A stretch of DNA of 31,130 nucleotides, taken from DASRCB01 sp035653295 (GTDB lineage Bacteria; Acidobacteriota; Terriglobia; Bryobacterales; Bryobacteraceae). Location of the stretch: positions 1 to 31,130 of the forward strand of contig DASRCB010000071.1 in NCBI GenBank assembly GCA_035653295.1. Reading direction: 5' to 3'. Every line of letters begins with the position of its first letter. Position 1 is the stretch's first letter. Position numbers and translations under genes: made by a program. Below are positions 17,227 to 26,400 of this stretch, piece after piece. The notes below the pieces were generated by a model. The model worked only from the letters and a program-made list of their open reading frames with translations. It was not told the origin of the DNA and did not search any database.

Positions 17227-18594
17227 CTACGTCTGCTCTGCCCGGGTGACGCGCGCGGCGAGTGAACCGCGGGCTATGCGGATGGACACCTCCGCGCCGG
17301 CCGGCGCCTGCTCAGGCGTCTTCACCGCCTGGCCGGCTTCGTTCAGCACGATGGCGTAGCCGCGATCGAGGATGCGCAGCGGGCTTAGCTGGGTGAGGTG
17401 AGCGATGGCCGGCTCCAGGCGGGCTCGCTCGCGCGCGACCCGCATCCGCGACGCCTGCACCAGCCGCGCGTCCGCCGCCTGAACACGCTGCCGGCCCTGG
17501 CCGAATCGCACGCGCAGATCGAGGGCGCGCAGCCGCGCCGTTACCGTTTCCAGCCGTCTGCGCCGTGCTTCGATGGTCCGGCGGATGCACTCGCGCAGGC
17601 GATATTCGAAATCATCCACACGCTGCTGGGCGCGTCCGATCCGCCGGTGCAGCGCCGTAACGGCCCGGTCCGCGCCGCGCTCATGCAGCGCGCGCGTGGC
17701 CATGGCCAGCCTGTAGCGGAAGCCCTGCAGCATTCGTTTCTCGCAGCCCGCGAGCGAATCGAGCAGTTCCTGGCGAGTGCAAATCACCAGTTCAGCGGCG
17801 GCCGATGGTGTGGGAGCGCGCAGATCAGCGACGAAATCGGCGATGGTGAAATCCGTCTCGTGCCCCACGGCGGAGATCACCGGAACCGCGCAGGCGACAA
17901 TCGCCCGAGCGACGGGCTCCTCGTTGAAGGTCCACAGGTCCTCCAGAGATCCGCCGCCGCGCGCCACGATCAGAACCTGCGCCCAGCCTGAGCGGCTGAA
18001 GTATTCGATCCCCCGGCAGACCGCTTCCACCGAGCCCTCGCCCTGCACCATGGCCGGCCAAAGGCGCACGTGCAGGCCGGGGAAGCGGCGCTCGAGCACG
18101 TTCAGGATGTCGCGAATCACCGCGCCCGCGGGTGAGGTTACGATTCCGATCCGCCGCGGCAGCTTCGGCAGCTTTCGTTTTCGCGCCTCGTCGAACAGCC
18201 CCTCGGCCGCGAGCTTCCTCTTTAGTTGATCGAACGCGAACTGGAGCGCGCCGTGGCCCTGCGGCTCGAGGGCTTCAACGATGAGCTGGTACTGCCCGCG
18301 CGCTTCATACAGGTCGATGCTGCCGCGCGCCAGCACGGCAACGCCATCCTTCGGTTTGAACTTCAGCCAGCGCATCGCGCCGCGGAAGCACACGCACTGC
18401 ATCTGCGCCTCTTCGTCTTTGAGAGTGAAATAGCAGTGGCCGCTTGACGCCATGCGGCACCCGGAAATTTCTCCCGCCACCCAGATATCCGTGAACTGGT
18501 CCGCAAGAAGTCCGCGAATTCGCCCGCTGAGCTCGGACACGGTGTAACTGCGCCGAGAGGGCTCGAAGCTCAGAGCGATCTGTTCCATGCCCAT
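17227..18594 (-). CDS. xseA: Exodeoxyribonuclease VII large subunit
   Basis: The large subunit of exonuclease VII, which degrades single-stranded DNA into oligonucleotides. It is 455 residues from ATG 18594; an ATG two codons later is equally possible, and neither has a Shine-Dalgarno. The N-terminal OB-fold is visible (YTVSELSGRIRGLLADQF, IWVAGEISG, GHCYFTLKDEEAQMQCV). The catalytic domain carries RIGIVTSPAGAVIRDI, the strongly conserved ARGGGSLEDLWTFNEE, and SAVGHETDFTIADFVADLRA-like residues. A long arginine-rich coiled-coil stretch follows (about 290-390) and the C-terminal segment LSPLRILDRGYAIV closes it. The small subunit xseB is not adjacent, so it must be encoded elsewhere. Confidence 0.96.
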   Translation of the reverse strand: MGMEQIALSFEPSRRSYTVSELSGRIRGLLADQFTDIWVAGEISGCRMASSGHCYFTLKDEEAQMQCVCFRGAMRWLKFKPKDGVAVLARGSIDLYEARGQYQLIVEALEPQGHGALQFAFDQLKRKLAAEGLFDEARKRKLPKLPRRIGIVTSPAGAVIRDILNVLERRFPGLHVRLWPAMVQGEGSVEAVCRGIEYFSRSGWAQVLIVARGGGSLEDLWTFNEEPVARAIVACAVPVISAVGHETDFTIADFVADLRAPTPSAAAELVICTRQELLDSLAGCEKRMLQGFRYRLAMATRALHERGADRAVTALHRRIGRAQQRVDDFEYRLRECIRRTIEARRRRLETVTARLRALDLRVRFGQGRQRVQAADARLVQASRMRVARERARLEPAIAHLTQLSPLRILDRGYAIVLNEAGQAVKTPEQAPAGAEVSIRIARGSLAARVTRAEQT

Positions 18595-18689
18595 AGATCT
18601 AACGGTTCGCGTGGGGCAGGGGGGTTCGCCTGTCAGGATGCACGATTGCCGTGATCTCGTCCCGGCTTGTGAACTCTTGTGACACTGGG

Positions 18690-19673
18690 TTAGTCCCGCC
18701 GCGTAAGGGGCAACGTATAGAAGTGGTAGGTGATCCGCCACTTCGCTTCCGCCCCTGGCTCGATGTGGAACTTTATCAATGGCTCGGGACACACGGCAGT
18801 CCGCGGCGACCAGAAGTTGATGTCCACCAGCGGCTGGTCGGCCGTTATGCGGACTCCGGCGCCCACCTTCGAGTTCTCGATGCGGATGTTGTAATCCTTC
18901 GGCGTGTCGTAAAAACCGCTCAGGCGGGTCTCCACCCACTCGTCCGGCTTCAGTACGCGCAGGTAAGCCACCTCATCGCCACGCACCTGTGCGATGCCCT
19001 TCAGGTTCGGATCGATGGGAGTCAGAGGAAAAGCAAACCGCACCGTGAAATCGGGACCGGACGGCTGATCATCAATGACGAAGAAATTGTGGTCGTACAC
19101 CCTCGTGTCGATCGCCCTGGCGCCGCTGTTTTTGAGCGTGTGCTCCAGGATGAGATTCGGCGCATCCTTCGCCAGACGTACGGTCTTGTGATACTCGTAG
19201 CCGTACCCCGAGGCGTCGTCGGCGACTGTCTGTGTGAACTCCACCTGATCGGGCGCGGTCTTTACGGCCCATTTCCCGGGATTAACGATGTCGTAGGTTT
19301 TGAAGAACTCGTATTTCGCCGCCTCGGGCTTGCGAATGATGCCGACGCCGATTTTCAAAACGTTATCCCCGGGCTTCGCGCCGGCCCACGCCTCATCGGT
19401 GAGGAACTCCTCCACCGGACCGCTTACCGCCTCGTGGTCTTTGGGATCGTGGCCTTCCTTCCACGGAGCGAAGTAGTTGTTTCCGCGAAACTCGAGGCTG
19501 CCGATCACGCCCGCCCAGTCGAAGCGGGTGGCACGATAATACCCGTTCTCCGGATCGGGCAGCCAAACCTTTGCGCGCACCGCGCCATTGGTGATGTCGG
19601 CGGACGGATAATCCGCTGCGCCCGCGACGATGCATCCGGCGACGGCGGCGATGATGATCGTGATTCGTCCCAC
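18690..19673 (-). CDS. Secreted protein, galactose mutarotase-like fold
   Basis: A 327-residue exported protein starting with GTG (19673-19671), with a signal peptide (MGRITIIIAAVAGCIVAGAA). The body is beta-rich: DITNGAVRAKVWLPDPENGY, YRATRFDWAGVIGSLEFRGN, LILEHTLKNSGARAIDTRVY, DHNFFVIDDQPSGPDFTVRF, and a C-terminal WRITYHFYTLP. This looks like the aldose-1-epimerase/galactose-mutarotase superfamily sandwich, but I cannot assign the catalytic His/Glu pair with confidence. It may be a carbohydrate-binding or epimerase-like protein. It has its own TACACT -10 box 7 nt before the GTG. The precise function is unknown. Confidence 0.6.
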   Translation of the reverse strand: MGRITIIIAAVAGCIVAGAADYPSADITNGAVRAKVWLPDPENGYYRATRFDWAGVIGSLEFRGNNYFAPWKEGHDPKDHEAVSGPVEEFLTDEAWAGAKPGDNVLKIGVGIIRKPEAAKYEFFKTYDIVNPGKWAVKTAPDQVEFTQTVADDASGYGYEYHKTVRLAKDAPNLILEHTLKNSGARAIDTRVYDHNFFVIDDQPSGPDFTVRFAFPLTPIDPNLKGIAQVRGDEVAYLRVLKPDEWVETRLSGFYDTPKDYNIRIENSKVGAGVRITADQPLVDINFWSPRTAVCPEPLIKFHIEPGAEAKWRITYHFYTLPLTRRD

Positions 19674-19702
19674 TGATCAAAGTGTACTGGTACGGTTAGG
19701 GG

Positions 19703-19731
19703 TTGTCGTTTGCTGTGGCGGATCGCATACT
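19703..19731 (+). promoter_or_regulatory. Sigma-70-like promoter TTGTCG-17-CATACT
   Basis: TTGTCG (19703-19708), a 17-nt spacer, then CATACT (19726-19731), followed by AAGGAG (19741-19746) and an ATG at 19753. The correct spacing of all three elements in front of an otherwise unexplained ORF makes this worth noting. Confidence 0.4.
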
Positions 19732-19752
19732 GCGGGGGACAAGGAGCAGGAG

Positions 19753-19890
19753 ATGCGTTTCCTGAAGGCATTGCTGCACGCTGTTGCCGCCGGTTGTGAC
19801 ATTCTGCTTACTGCAGGGTCGATCTATATGAGGCACGGTTGCTGTCCCGAGGCCGCTGTGGACTGCAGAGGAGTGGCCCGCCCGCGTTAG
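19753..19890 (+). CDS. Possible small cysteine-containing protein, 45 residues
   Basis: This ORF is supported mainly by its signals: a plausible promoter at 19703-19731, AAGGAG 6 nt before the ATG, and a clean stop at 19888-19890. The product has a hydrophobic/amphipathic first half (MRFLKALLHAVAAGCDILL) and four cysteines (15, 30, 31 and 38). It overlaps the 3' end of the amidase gene on the other strand by 83 bp. No family is recognised. It could be a real small protein, a regulatory antisense transcript, or chance. The amidase C-terminal tail (after residue about 440) is unconserved-looking, which leaves room for either reading. Confidence 0.3.
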   Translation: MRFLKALLHAVAAGCDILLTAGSIYMRHGCCPEAAVDCRGVARPR

Positions 19891-21190
19891 CTTCGACAGC
19901 GGCGGCGATTTCGAGCAGGCGCGCGTCCGCGCCCGCCGCTCCGATGAGTTGCAGCCCAATGGGGAGGCCCGCCGGATCCAGACCGCAGGGGACCGAAATC
20001 GCCGGCAGGCCTACGACGTTGATTCCCCGCACGAGGCGAGTGGCCAGCAGGCGCACGTCGTGCGTTGAGCCGGCCAGTTCCACCGTAGTCTGGCCCAGCA
20101 CCGCGGCGGTGGTGGGCGTGGCAGGCGTCAGCAGAACGTCAATGCTTTCAAACAAACGCGCAAATTGCGCACGGAAGAGAGTTCGCATGCGCTGCGCATT
20201 CACGTAATCGGTGGCCGGAACAAGGCGGCCCTGATCGAGCAGGCGCAGAACATCGGCGCCGAATGCGTCGCGCTGATCCAGATACGGGCCGTACAGGGCC
20301 GACGCTTCGGCCAGCAGGATGACGCGCGCGGTGAGGTTCAGCGCGTCGATGTCCGGCACGCGCACCTCGATCAGATCGGCTCCACGTACGGCCTTCAGCA
20401 CCGCGTCCTTGACGTGCGCATCGACGATATCGAAATAAAAATGCGCCGGCACCCCAATGCGGACCTTATGTAGTGAACGGTCGCGGAGACGGTCCGGATC
20501 AGCGATCTGGCGCCCACACATCGCGTTCAGCGCGAGGGCGGCGTCAGCCACGGTCAGCGCCATCGGCCCGATGTGATCGAGGGTGAAACCCAGCGGCTGA
20601 ACGCCCGCGCGATCCACGAGCCCATAAGTTGGTTTCAGGCCCACGATGCCGCACCATGACGCGGGAATGCGAATGGAACCACCCGTGTCGGTGCCGGTGG
20701 CCATCATCACCATCCGAGACGCGACCGCCGCGGCCGATCCGCCGCTGGAGCCACCCGCGCTGCGCGAAGAATCGTACGGATTGCGCACCGCGCCAAAATG
20801 GGGGTTCGCGCTGGTGATTCCGTACGCCAACTCGTGCATGTTGGTCTTGCCAAGCATCACCGCGCCGGCGCGCTCCAGGGCATCCACCACCGGGGCGTTG
20901 CAGGCTGGAACGAAATCGGCGAAAAGCTTCGAGCCCGACGTCGTGCGCACTCCCGCGGTATTGATCAGGTCCTTGTGCGCGATCGGAATCCCGTGCAGCG
21001 GGCCACGCGGGCCGGTCCGCACCAGTTCCTCCTGAAGTTCGCCGGCCCGGTGCATGGCGAACTCAGGGGTTACGGTGATGAACGCATTCAGCTCCGGATT
21101 GCGAGACTCGATCACGTTCAGGTGCGCATAAGGCATGTCGGCGACAACTCGCGTTGTCCGGACCCGCTCAGCAGCCTCAACGATGGTCAT
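19808..21190 (-). CDS. Amidase, amidase-signature family (GatA-like)
   Basis: A 460-residue hydrolase of the amidase-signature family, which cleaves a carboxamide to acid and ammonia. The Ser-cis-Ser-Lys triad is visible: Lys73 in IPIAHKDLINTAG, cis-Ser148 in GGSSGGSAAA, and nucleophile Ser172 in GTDTGGSIRIPA. The block GIVGLKPTYGLVDRAGV is typical of the family. There is no signal peptide, so it is cytoplasmic. Its substrate cannot be told from sequence: GatA-like, biuret/allophanate-type and aryl amidases share these motifs. The start ATG (21190) overlaps a small upstream ORF, which may be a partner subunit. The last 20 residues are atypical. Confidence 0.88.
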   Translation of the reverse strand: MTIVEAAERVRTTRVVADMPYAHLNVIESRNPELNAFITVTPEFAMHRAGELQEELVRTGPRGPLHGIPIAHKDLINTAGVRTTSGSKLFADFVPACNAPVVDALERAGAVMLGKTNMHELAYGITSANPHFGAVRNPYDSSRSAGGSSGGSAAAVASRMVMMATGTDTGGSIRIPASWCGIVGLKPTYGLVDRAGVQPLGFTLDHIGPMALTVADAALALNAMCGRQIADPDRLRDRSLHKVRIGVPAHFYFDIVDAHVKDAVLKAVRGADLIEVRVPDIDALNLTARVILLAEASALYGPYLDQRDAFGADVLRLLDQGRLVPATDYVNAQRMRTLFRAQFARLFESIDVLLTPATPTTAAVLGQTTVELAGSTHDVRLLATRLVRGINVVGLPAISVPCGLDPAGLPIGLQLIGAAGADARLLEIAAAVEANAGGPLLCSPQRPRDSNRASYRSTLQ

Positions 21191-21338
21191 CGGCTCGATA
21201 CTCCACGGCCATGGGCGTGTCCGGCGGCATTTCAGACGCGGCGCGGCGAAAGGCAGTCAACGTCTCGCGCACAATCGGCTCGATCGCGGCAAGCTGTTCG
21301 GGAGGGATTTCCGGTGAATCCGGCATACGCAGCGCCAT
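21177..21338 (-). CDS. Small protein coupled to the amidase, 53 residues
   Basis: A short ORF whose stop (21179-21177) lies inside the amidase start region, overlapping by 14 nt, so the two are probably translationally coupled. It reads MALRMPDSPEIPPEQLAA, then a helix IEPIVRETLTAFRRAASEMP, and ends PDTPMAVEYRADDHR. Helix plus a C-terminal P-D-x-P-x-x-V-(F/Y)-R stretch recalls the small AtzG/DUF4089 and GatC partners that sit before amidase-family enzymes (recalled, not searched). A second ATG at codon 5 is possible. No good ribosome-binding site is seen. The acyl-CoA dehydrogenase start is only 23 bp away on the other strand. Confidence 0.5.
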   Translation of the reverse strand: MALRMPDSPEIPPEQLAAIEPIVRETLTAFRRAASEMPPDTPMAVEYRADDHR

Positions 21339-21340
21339 TC

Positions 21341-21346
21341 TACAAT
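21341..21346 (+). promoter_or_regulatory. Possible -10 box (TACAAT) for acyl-CoA dehydrogenase
   Basis: TACAAT ends 15 nt before ATG 21362. It lies in the 23-bp gap to the divergent small ORF, so any -35 element would be inside that ORF. Confidence 0.3.
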
Positions 21347-21361
21347 GAGACCGGTGATCGT

Positions 21362-22549
21362 ATGAGCCAGCCAGGAACTTCCGTTGCCGAAGCGCACGCG
21401 GCGCAGCCGCTCACCGCGCTCAGTGACGAAGAACGCATGTTTCAGGACAGCGTGCGGCAGTTCGCGCGGGAACGCATCTCGCCGCACGTTCGGGCAATGG
21501 ACGAGGCCGCGGCATTCCGCAAGGACCTGCTGCGGGAAATGTTCGAACTGGGATTGATGGGCATCGAGCTCCCCGAAGAATTCGGGGGGCAGGGCGGCGA
21601 TTTCTTCATGAGCGTGCTGGCCATCGAAGCCATCGCCGCGGTGGACCCGTCGGCCGCGGTCATTATGGACGTGCAGAACACGCTGGTGAACAACGTTCTC
21701 CTGCGCTGGGCGACCGCGGAACAGAAACGCAAATACCTGCCGCGGCTGGCCAGCGACACCGTTGGCGCGTTCGGGTTGTCTGAGGCGGGGTCGGGCTCGG
21801 ACGCATTTGCGCTGGCCACGCGCGCAAAAAAGGACGGCGATTCCTTCGTCCTCAGCGGACGCAAGCTGTGGATCACCAACGCCGGGGAAGCGGGCATCTA
21901 TCTGATCTTCGCCAATGCCAATCTGGAGGCGGGATATCGCGGCATCACCTGCTTCATCGTGGAGCGCGATTTCCCCGGATTCCAGGTCGGCAAGCACGAA
22001 GACAAGCTGGGGATCCGAGCGTCATCCACCTGCGAGCTGATCATGGACGACTGCCGCGTGCCTGCCGCCAACGTTCTGGGCGAGGTGGGCAAGGGGTACA
22101 AGGTCGCGATCGAGACCCTCAACGAGGGGCGTATCGGAATCGGCGCTCAGATGACCGGCCTGGCGCAGGGCGCGCTCGATCACGCGATCGCTTATGCCAG
22201 GCAACGCCAGCAGTTCGGGAAGGCCATCGCGGAGTTCCAGGGCGTGCAGTTCGAGCTGGCGCAGATGGCCACAGAAACGGAGGCGGCGCGGCTGCTGGTC
22301 TACAACGCGGCGCGGCTGCGGGATGCCGGCTTACCGTTCCTTACAGAAGCGGCCATGGCCAAGTATTTCGCATCCTCGATTGCTGAGACCACCGCGTCGC
22401 GGGCCGTGGAAGTACTGGGGGGAGTTGGGTTTACGAAGGACTACCCGGTCGAAAAGCTGTACCGCGACGCCAAGATCGGGCGCATCTACGAGGGGACCAG
22501 CAACATGCAGCGGGTGACCATCGCCAAACAGATCCTGGCGAAACCATAG
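21362..22549 (+). CDS. Short/branched-chain acyl-CoA dehydrogenase
   Basis: A 395-residue FAD enzyme that introduces the alpha-beta double bond into short or 2-methyl-branched acyl-CoAs, as in isoleucine and valine breakdown. Three family domains are visible: the N-terminal helices (LSDEERMFQDSVRQFARERI), the middle beta domain (GLSEAGSGSDAFAL, LSGRKLWITNAGEAG), and the C-terminal helices. The catalytic Glu377 lies in IYEGTSNMQ. Stretches such as DVQNTLVNNVLL and LGIRASSTCELIMDDC, and LNEGRIGIGAQMTGLAQG, closely follow the ACADSB branch of the family. An upstream in-frame extension is only antisense to the amidase. ATG 21362 is chosen because the domain begins shortly after. Confidence 0.93.
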   Translation: MSQPGTSVAEAHAAQPLTALSDEERMFQDSVRQFARERISPHVRAMDEAAAFRKDLLREMFELGLMGIELPEEFGGQGGDFFMSVLAIEAIAAVDPSAAVIMDVQNTLVNNVLLRWATAEQKRKYLPRLASDTVGAFGLSEAGSGSDAFALATRAKKDGDSFVLSGRKLWITNAGEAGIYLIFANANLEAGYRGITCFIVERDFPGFQVGKHEDKLGIRASSTCELIMDDCRVPAANVLGEVGKGYKVAIETLNEGRIGIGAQMTGLAQGALDHAIAYARQRQQFGKAIAEFQGVQFELAQMATETEAARLLVYNAARLRDAGLPFLTEAAMAKYFASSIAETTASRAVEVLGGVGFTKDYPVEKLYRDAKIGRIYEGTSNMQRVTIAKQILAKP

Positions 22550-22582
22550 CGAACGCGCTATCGTCAGGTAGAGAGTAGCGGT

Positions 22583-23446
22583 ATGCTCAGCCCTGCCCGT
22601 TCTGCCCTTCTTGTCTTCACGCTGTCCGGAGTCGCCGCGCTGGCCGCCACGACCACGGTCGGATACCAGCTCAGCCAAAGCCAGATCAACGACATCATCC
22701 AGAAATTTGCGGCCAAAGAGTCGGAGTTCGCCAAAGCTCGCGGCAACTATACCTACCGGCAATCTGTGAAGGTCGAAACGCTCGACGAAAGCGGTACGCC
22801 CGACGGGAAATGGGAGCTGGTGAGCGACATTATCTTTACTCCGGACGGAAAGCGCACGGAGAAGGTGGTGTACGCCCCCATGAGCACGCTGGAGCGGATC
22901 CTGCTGACGCCCCAGGACATGCAGGACCTGCGCGATGTGCAGCCGTTCGTGCTGACATCCGATCAGATCGGCGATTACTACGTGAACTATCTCGGCCACG
23001 AGCAGGTGGATGAAGTGCCGTGCTACGTGTTTTCCGTCAAACCGAAGAAGCTGGAATCCGGCAAGCGGTATTTCGAGGGGCAGATCTGGGTTGACGACAA
23101 GTATCTGCAGATCGTGAAGACGGACGGGCGCGGCATCGGCCATCTCTCGAAGAGCGAAGAGAAGAGCAACAAGTTTCCGCGCTTTCAGACCTACCGCGAG
23201 CAAATCGACGGCAAGTACTGGTTTCCGGTGTACACGTATGCAAATGACACGCTCAACTTCGAAGCCGATCCTGTCCGCGTGAAGATGGTGGTCCAGTATA
23301 AGGACTACAAGCAGTTCGGCAGCGACGTGAACATCCGTTACGCCGACGACACCAACGACAAAGGTGCGGCCGGTAAAGCAGCCCCGGCCGAAGAGCTGGC
23401 TCCGCCGCTTGCGCAGCAGCCGGCATCAACAAAGAAAAAACGATAG
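22583..23446 (+). CDS. Secreted LolA/outer-membrane-lipoprotein-sorting-like protein
   Basis: A 287-residue exported protein with a signal peptide (first about 22 residues, ending ALAAT). The body is beta-rich, with an initial helix (QSQINDIIQKFAAKESEF). Strands such as YTYRQSVKVETL, YFEGQIWVDDKYLQIVKTDG, RFQTYREQIDGKYWFPVYTY and VKMVVQYKDYKQFGSD fit the LolA/LppX half-barrel that holds a lipid or lipoprotein chain. The last about 30 residues are a low-complexity Ala/Pro/Lys tail. The family is common in Acidobacteria (recalled). The exact cargo is unknown. It lies 33 bp after the acyl-CoA dehydrogenase and may share its transcript. Confidence 0.65.
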   Translation: MLSPARSALLVFTLSGVAALAATTTVGYQLSQSQINDIIQKFAAKESEFAKARGNYTYRQSVKVETLDESGTPDGKWELVSDIIFTPDGKRTEKVVYAPMSTLERILLTPQDMQDLRDVQPFVLTSDQIGDYYVNYLGHEQVDEVPCYVFSVKPKKLESGKRYFEGQIWVDDKYLQIVKTDGRGIGHLSKSEEKSNKFPRFQTYREQIDGKYWFPVYTYANDTLNFEADPVRVKMVVQYKDYKQFGSDVNIRYADDTNDKGAAGKAAPAEELAPPLAQQPASTKKKR

Positions 23447-23457
23447 AACAGGTCGGG

Positions 23458-23474
23458 CAGGCGGTGTTCGCCTG
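23458..23474. terminator. Weak hairpin between convergent genes
   Basis: CAGGCG-GTGTT-CGCCTG is a 6-bp perfect stem in the 33-bp gap between the LolA-like gene and the kinase gene. No T run follows on either strand, so it is at most a weak, possibly bidirectional end signal. Confidence 0.25.
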
Positions 23475-23479
23475 GCAGG

Positions 23480-26400
23480 TCACTCGTGCGTTTCCCCTGC
23501 CTTTGCGGTCGCCCGCCTGGCGGCCGTCTCAAAGCCAGGCAGCGCACGCACTGACTTCAAGTCCGGATCGCGCCGCGCCTCCTCCAGCGAATAACCGTTC
23601 GCCAAAGCGTCCTCGAGAACATTCAGCGCCTGCTGCGTCCGTCCGCCGAGCGCATCGACAACCGCTTCGTTATACATAAGCTCGTTGTCGGCCGAATTGA
23701 TGGCCCGCGCGCGCGCGATGAATTCGGCGCCCTTCGCTGGATCACCATTCTGGGCGTAATACCGGGCGAGGCTTCCCAGCGCGCCGGCATTCTGCGGATT
23801 CACTTCGAGTTCCTTATATGCGAGCCTGATCGCGCGCTCGTAGGTCGCCCGCGCTTTCTCCTTCTCGCCTGCCTGCCGGTATGCGTCCGCAAGATTTCCG
23901 GCGGCGACTTCGTCGTTCGGGCTCAGCTCCACCGCTTTCTCGAACATGGGAATCGCGTCCTGATACCGGCCGAGGAAAAAGTACTCCGTGCCGAGATTCG
24001 AGTACGGTCCGGCATAGGGCTGCAGCTGGATGGCTTTCTGAAACATGCGGATGCTTTCGTCAAAGCGGCTCTCGCGCTCGTAAATGGCCCCGATGTTGTT
24101 GTACGCGGAGGCGTGGCCGGGATTGAGCTCGGTCACCTTCTGAAATTCCGCGAGTGCTTCCTTGTTCCTGCCAAGGCGCAGGCAGGCGACACCAAGCTGG
24201 TAATGGTTCGACCAGTAATAAGGATTCGCCTTCACCGCGTGCCGGAATGCGTCCAGCGCGTCGTTGGCACGGCCTATCGCCATGTAGGCGCGGCCAAGCC
24301 GGACATAGGCATCATCGGAGTTCGGCGCCAGCTTCAGGGCGTCTTTGAGTTCGGCAATCGCCTGATCGTTCCGGCCGGTGGCAGTATAAGCGCTGCCCAT
24401 GGCGAGGTGCGCCTCGGCCAATCCGGGATTGAGTCCATGCGCCTGCTGCGCGGCGGCAAGCGCTTTGTCGCTCCAGATGCTGTCTTTTTTGATTCGGTAG
24501 AGCTGAAGGCTGGCGTCGGTGATGCCGGTCCACGCCAGCGTGAAGGATGGGTCCTTTGAGGATGCCTGTTCGAAGAAGTTCAAAGCCTCGGTGGCGCCCT
24601 GCGCGTCGTGCCGGTCCTTCAAAACCTTGCGCCCTTCGAGGTAAAGGTCGTACGCGGCCGCGTCATCTGTCGGCTTTGCGCCGGCCCGCTCCTCGCGCTC
24701 GCTGGGGTGTACGTTCAGCGCGGCAATGAGCTGAGCGCAGATCTGCTCCTGAATGTTGAGCAGGTCGTCGGTCGAGCCGCTGAAGTCGTGGCCCCAGATC
24801 CATCGGCGCGTTTGCGGATCGACAAGATGGACGGTTACGGAAAGACGTCCGCCCACGCTCTGCACCGTTCCGTTGATCAGCAGGTTGGCGCCGAGCCTGC
24901 GCGCAATATCCGTGATGGGCTGGTTCAGATCCGCTTTCTCGGGGGCCGCGGTCAGATGCACGCTGCTGAGCGAGAAAAGGCGAGTGGCGATGGCGTCGCT
25001 GATTCCTTCCGCGGCGAGGCTCAGGCTCGCGTCGGGCTGCAGCGCGCGGAAGGGCAGAACGGCGATGTACCGGCCCTCGAGTCGAGCGGGCCCACGGAGC
25101 ACACGCCAAAGCCCGAGAGACGCGGCAATAGCCACCAGCACGGCGGCGGCGGCATAGATCCACCTCCGATTGACGCGCGGCCGTGGAGTCCCAGGCGCCG
25201 GCGCTGGTTCCAGATCGTCCAGCAGGGCCCGCGCGCTCGGATACCGCAGATCGCGGTCCCGCTCCAGACAGCGCATGATCACCGCCGCGGTGTGTTCCGA
25301 CAGCGCGGGGTTGAGCAGCCTCGGATTTTTCGGCGTGGCGACAAGCCGCCGCACCATGACCTGCAGCGCCGAATCGCCGGTGAATGGAACCTCGCCGGTC
25401 GCCGCCTCGTAAAGCACCAGGCCCAGCGAATAAATGTCCGTGCGCGCATCCACGGGCTTTCCCTCGGCCTGCTCCGGAGACATATAACGGGGCGTGCCGG
25501 CCACTTCACCGGCGCCGCCGCCGCTGGCCTGGGCCAGGCCGAAATCGCTGATGCAGGCATTGCCCGCTGAGTCGAGCAGAACGTTGCGCGGTTTGAGGTC
25601 GCGATGTACGATGCCTTCCCGGTGCGCCGCTTCCAGCCCTTCGCAGAGCTGGCGCGCCAGGGCGATGATCCTGTCCTCCGGCAGTGGGCCTGCGGAGCGG
25701 GAAATGAGCTGCTCCAGGTCCTCGCCGTCGACCCACGCCATGGAAATGAAACGCAGACCGTCCGCTTCGCCGAGGTCGTGGATGCGCAGCACGTGCCGGT
25801 GCGAGATGCGGCTGGCCAGCAGGATCTCCTGCTTCAGCTTTTCCAGAGTGTCGGAGTCTTCCGCCAGCTCGGGCCGTACTACTTTGAGCGCCACGCTGCG
25901 GTGCAAATCCAGGTCGGTGGCCCGGTACACGCGGCCCATACCGCCTTCGCCGGCCAACTCTTCGATGCGATAGCGCGCACCGAGCATGCTGCCAGCGGGA
26001 AGGACGCCCCTTGCGGTGGCCGTTCCCGGAGCAATGGTTCGGCGAGGCTCACGGTTGTCGAGATCCTGGAGAATGTCTGCAACCGTTTGGTAACGCGCCG
26101 CCGGATCCGGCTCGAGGCAGCGCCCCACGATATCGGTGAGCCAGCGGGGCGTTGACGGATCGATGCTGTCCACACGCGGCGCCCGCTCGCGGGTGCGCTT
26201 CAGCATCGCCGCCACGGCGCTGTCGGCAGCAAAAGGCAGCTCGCCCGTGAGCATTTCGTAAAACAGAATCCCGGCGGAAAAAATGTCGGAGCGCACGTCA
26301 GCGCGTTCGCCGCGGGCCTGTTCGGGCGACATATAATCCGCTGTGCCCAGAATGGCGCCGGTGGCCGTGATGCTGGCGTCTTCGTTGCGGGCCAGCCCGA

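Noticed and set aside
18595..18689. 95-bp gap between xseA and the mutarotase-like gene examined for an RNA gene
   Set aside because: No cloverleaf, terminator or conserved RNA motif could be seen.
20798..21361. Long in-frame N-terminal extension of the acyl-CoA dehydrogenase
   Set aside because: The extension is antisense to the amidase and has no similarity to the family, which starts shortly after ATG 21362.
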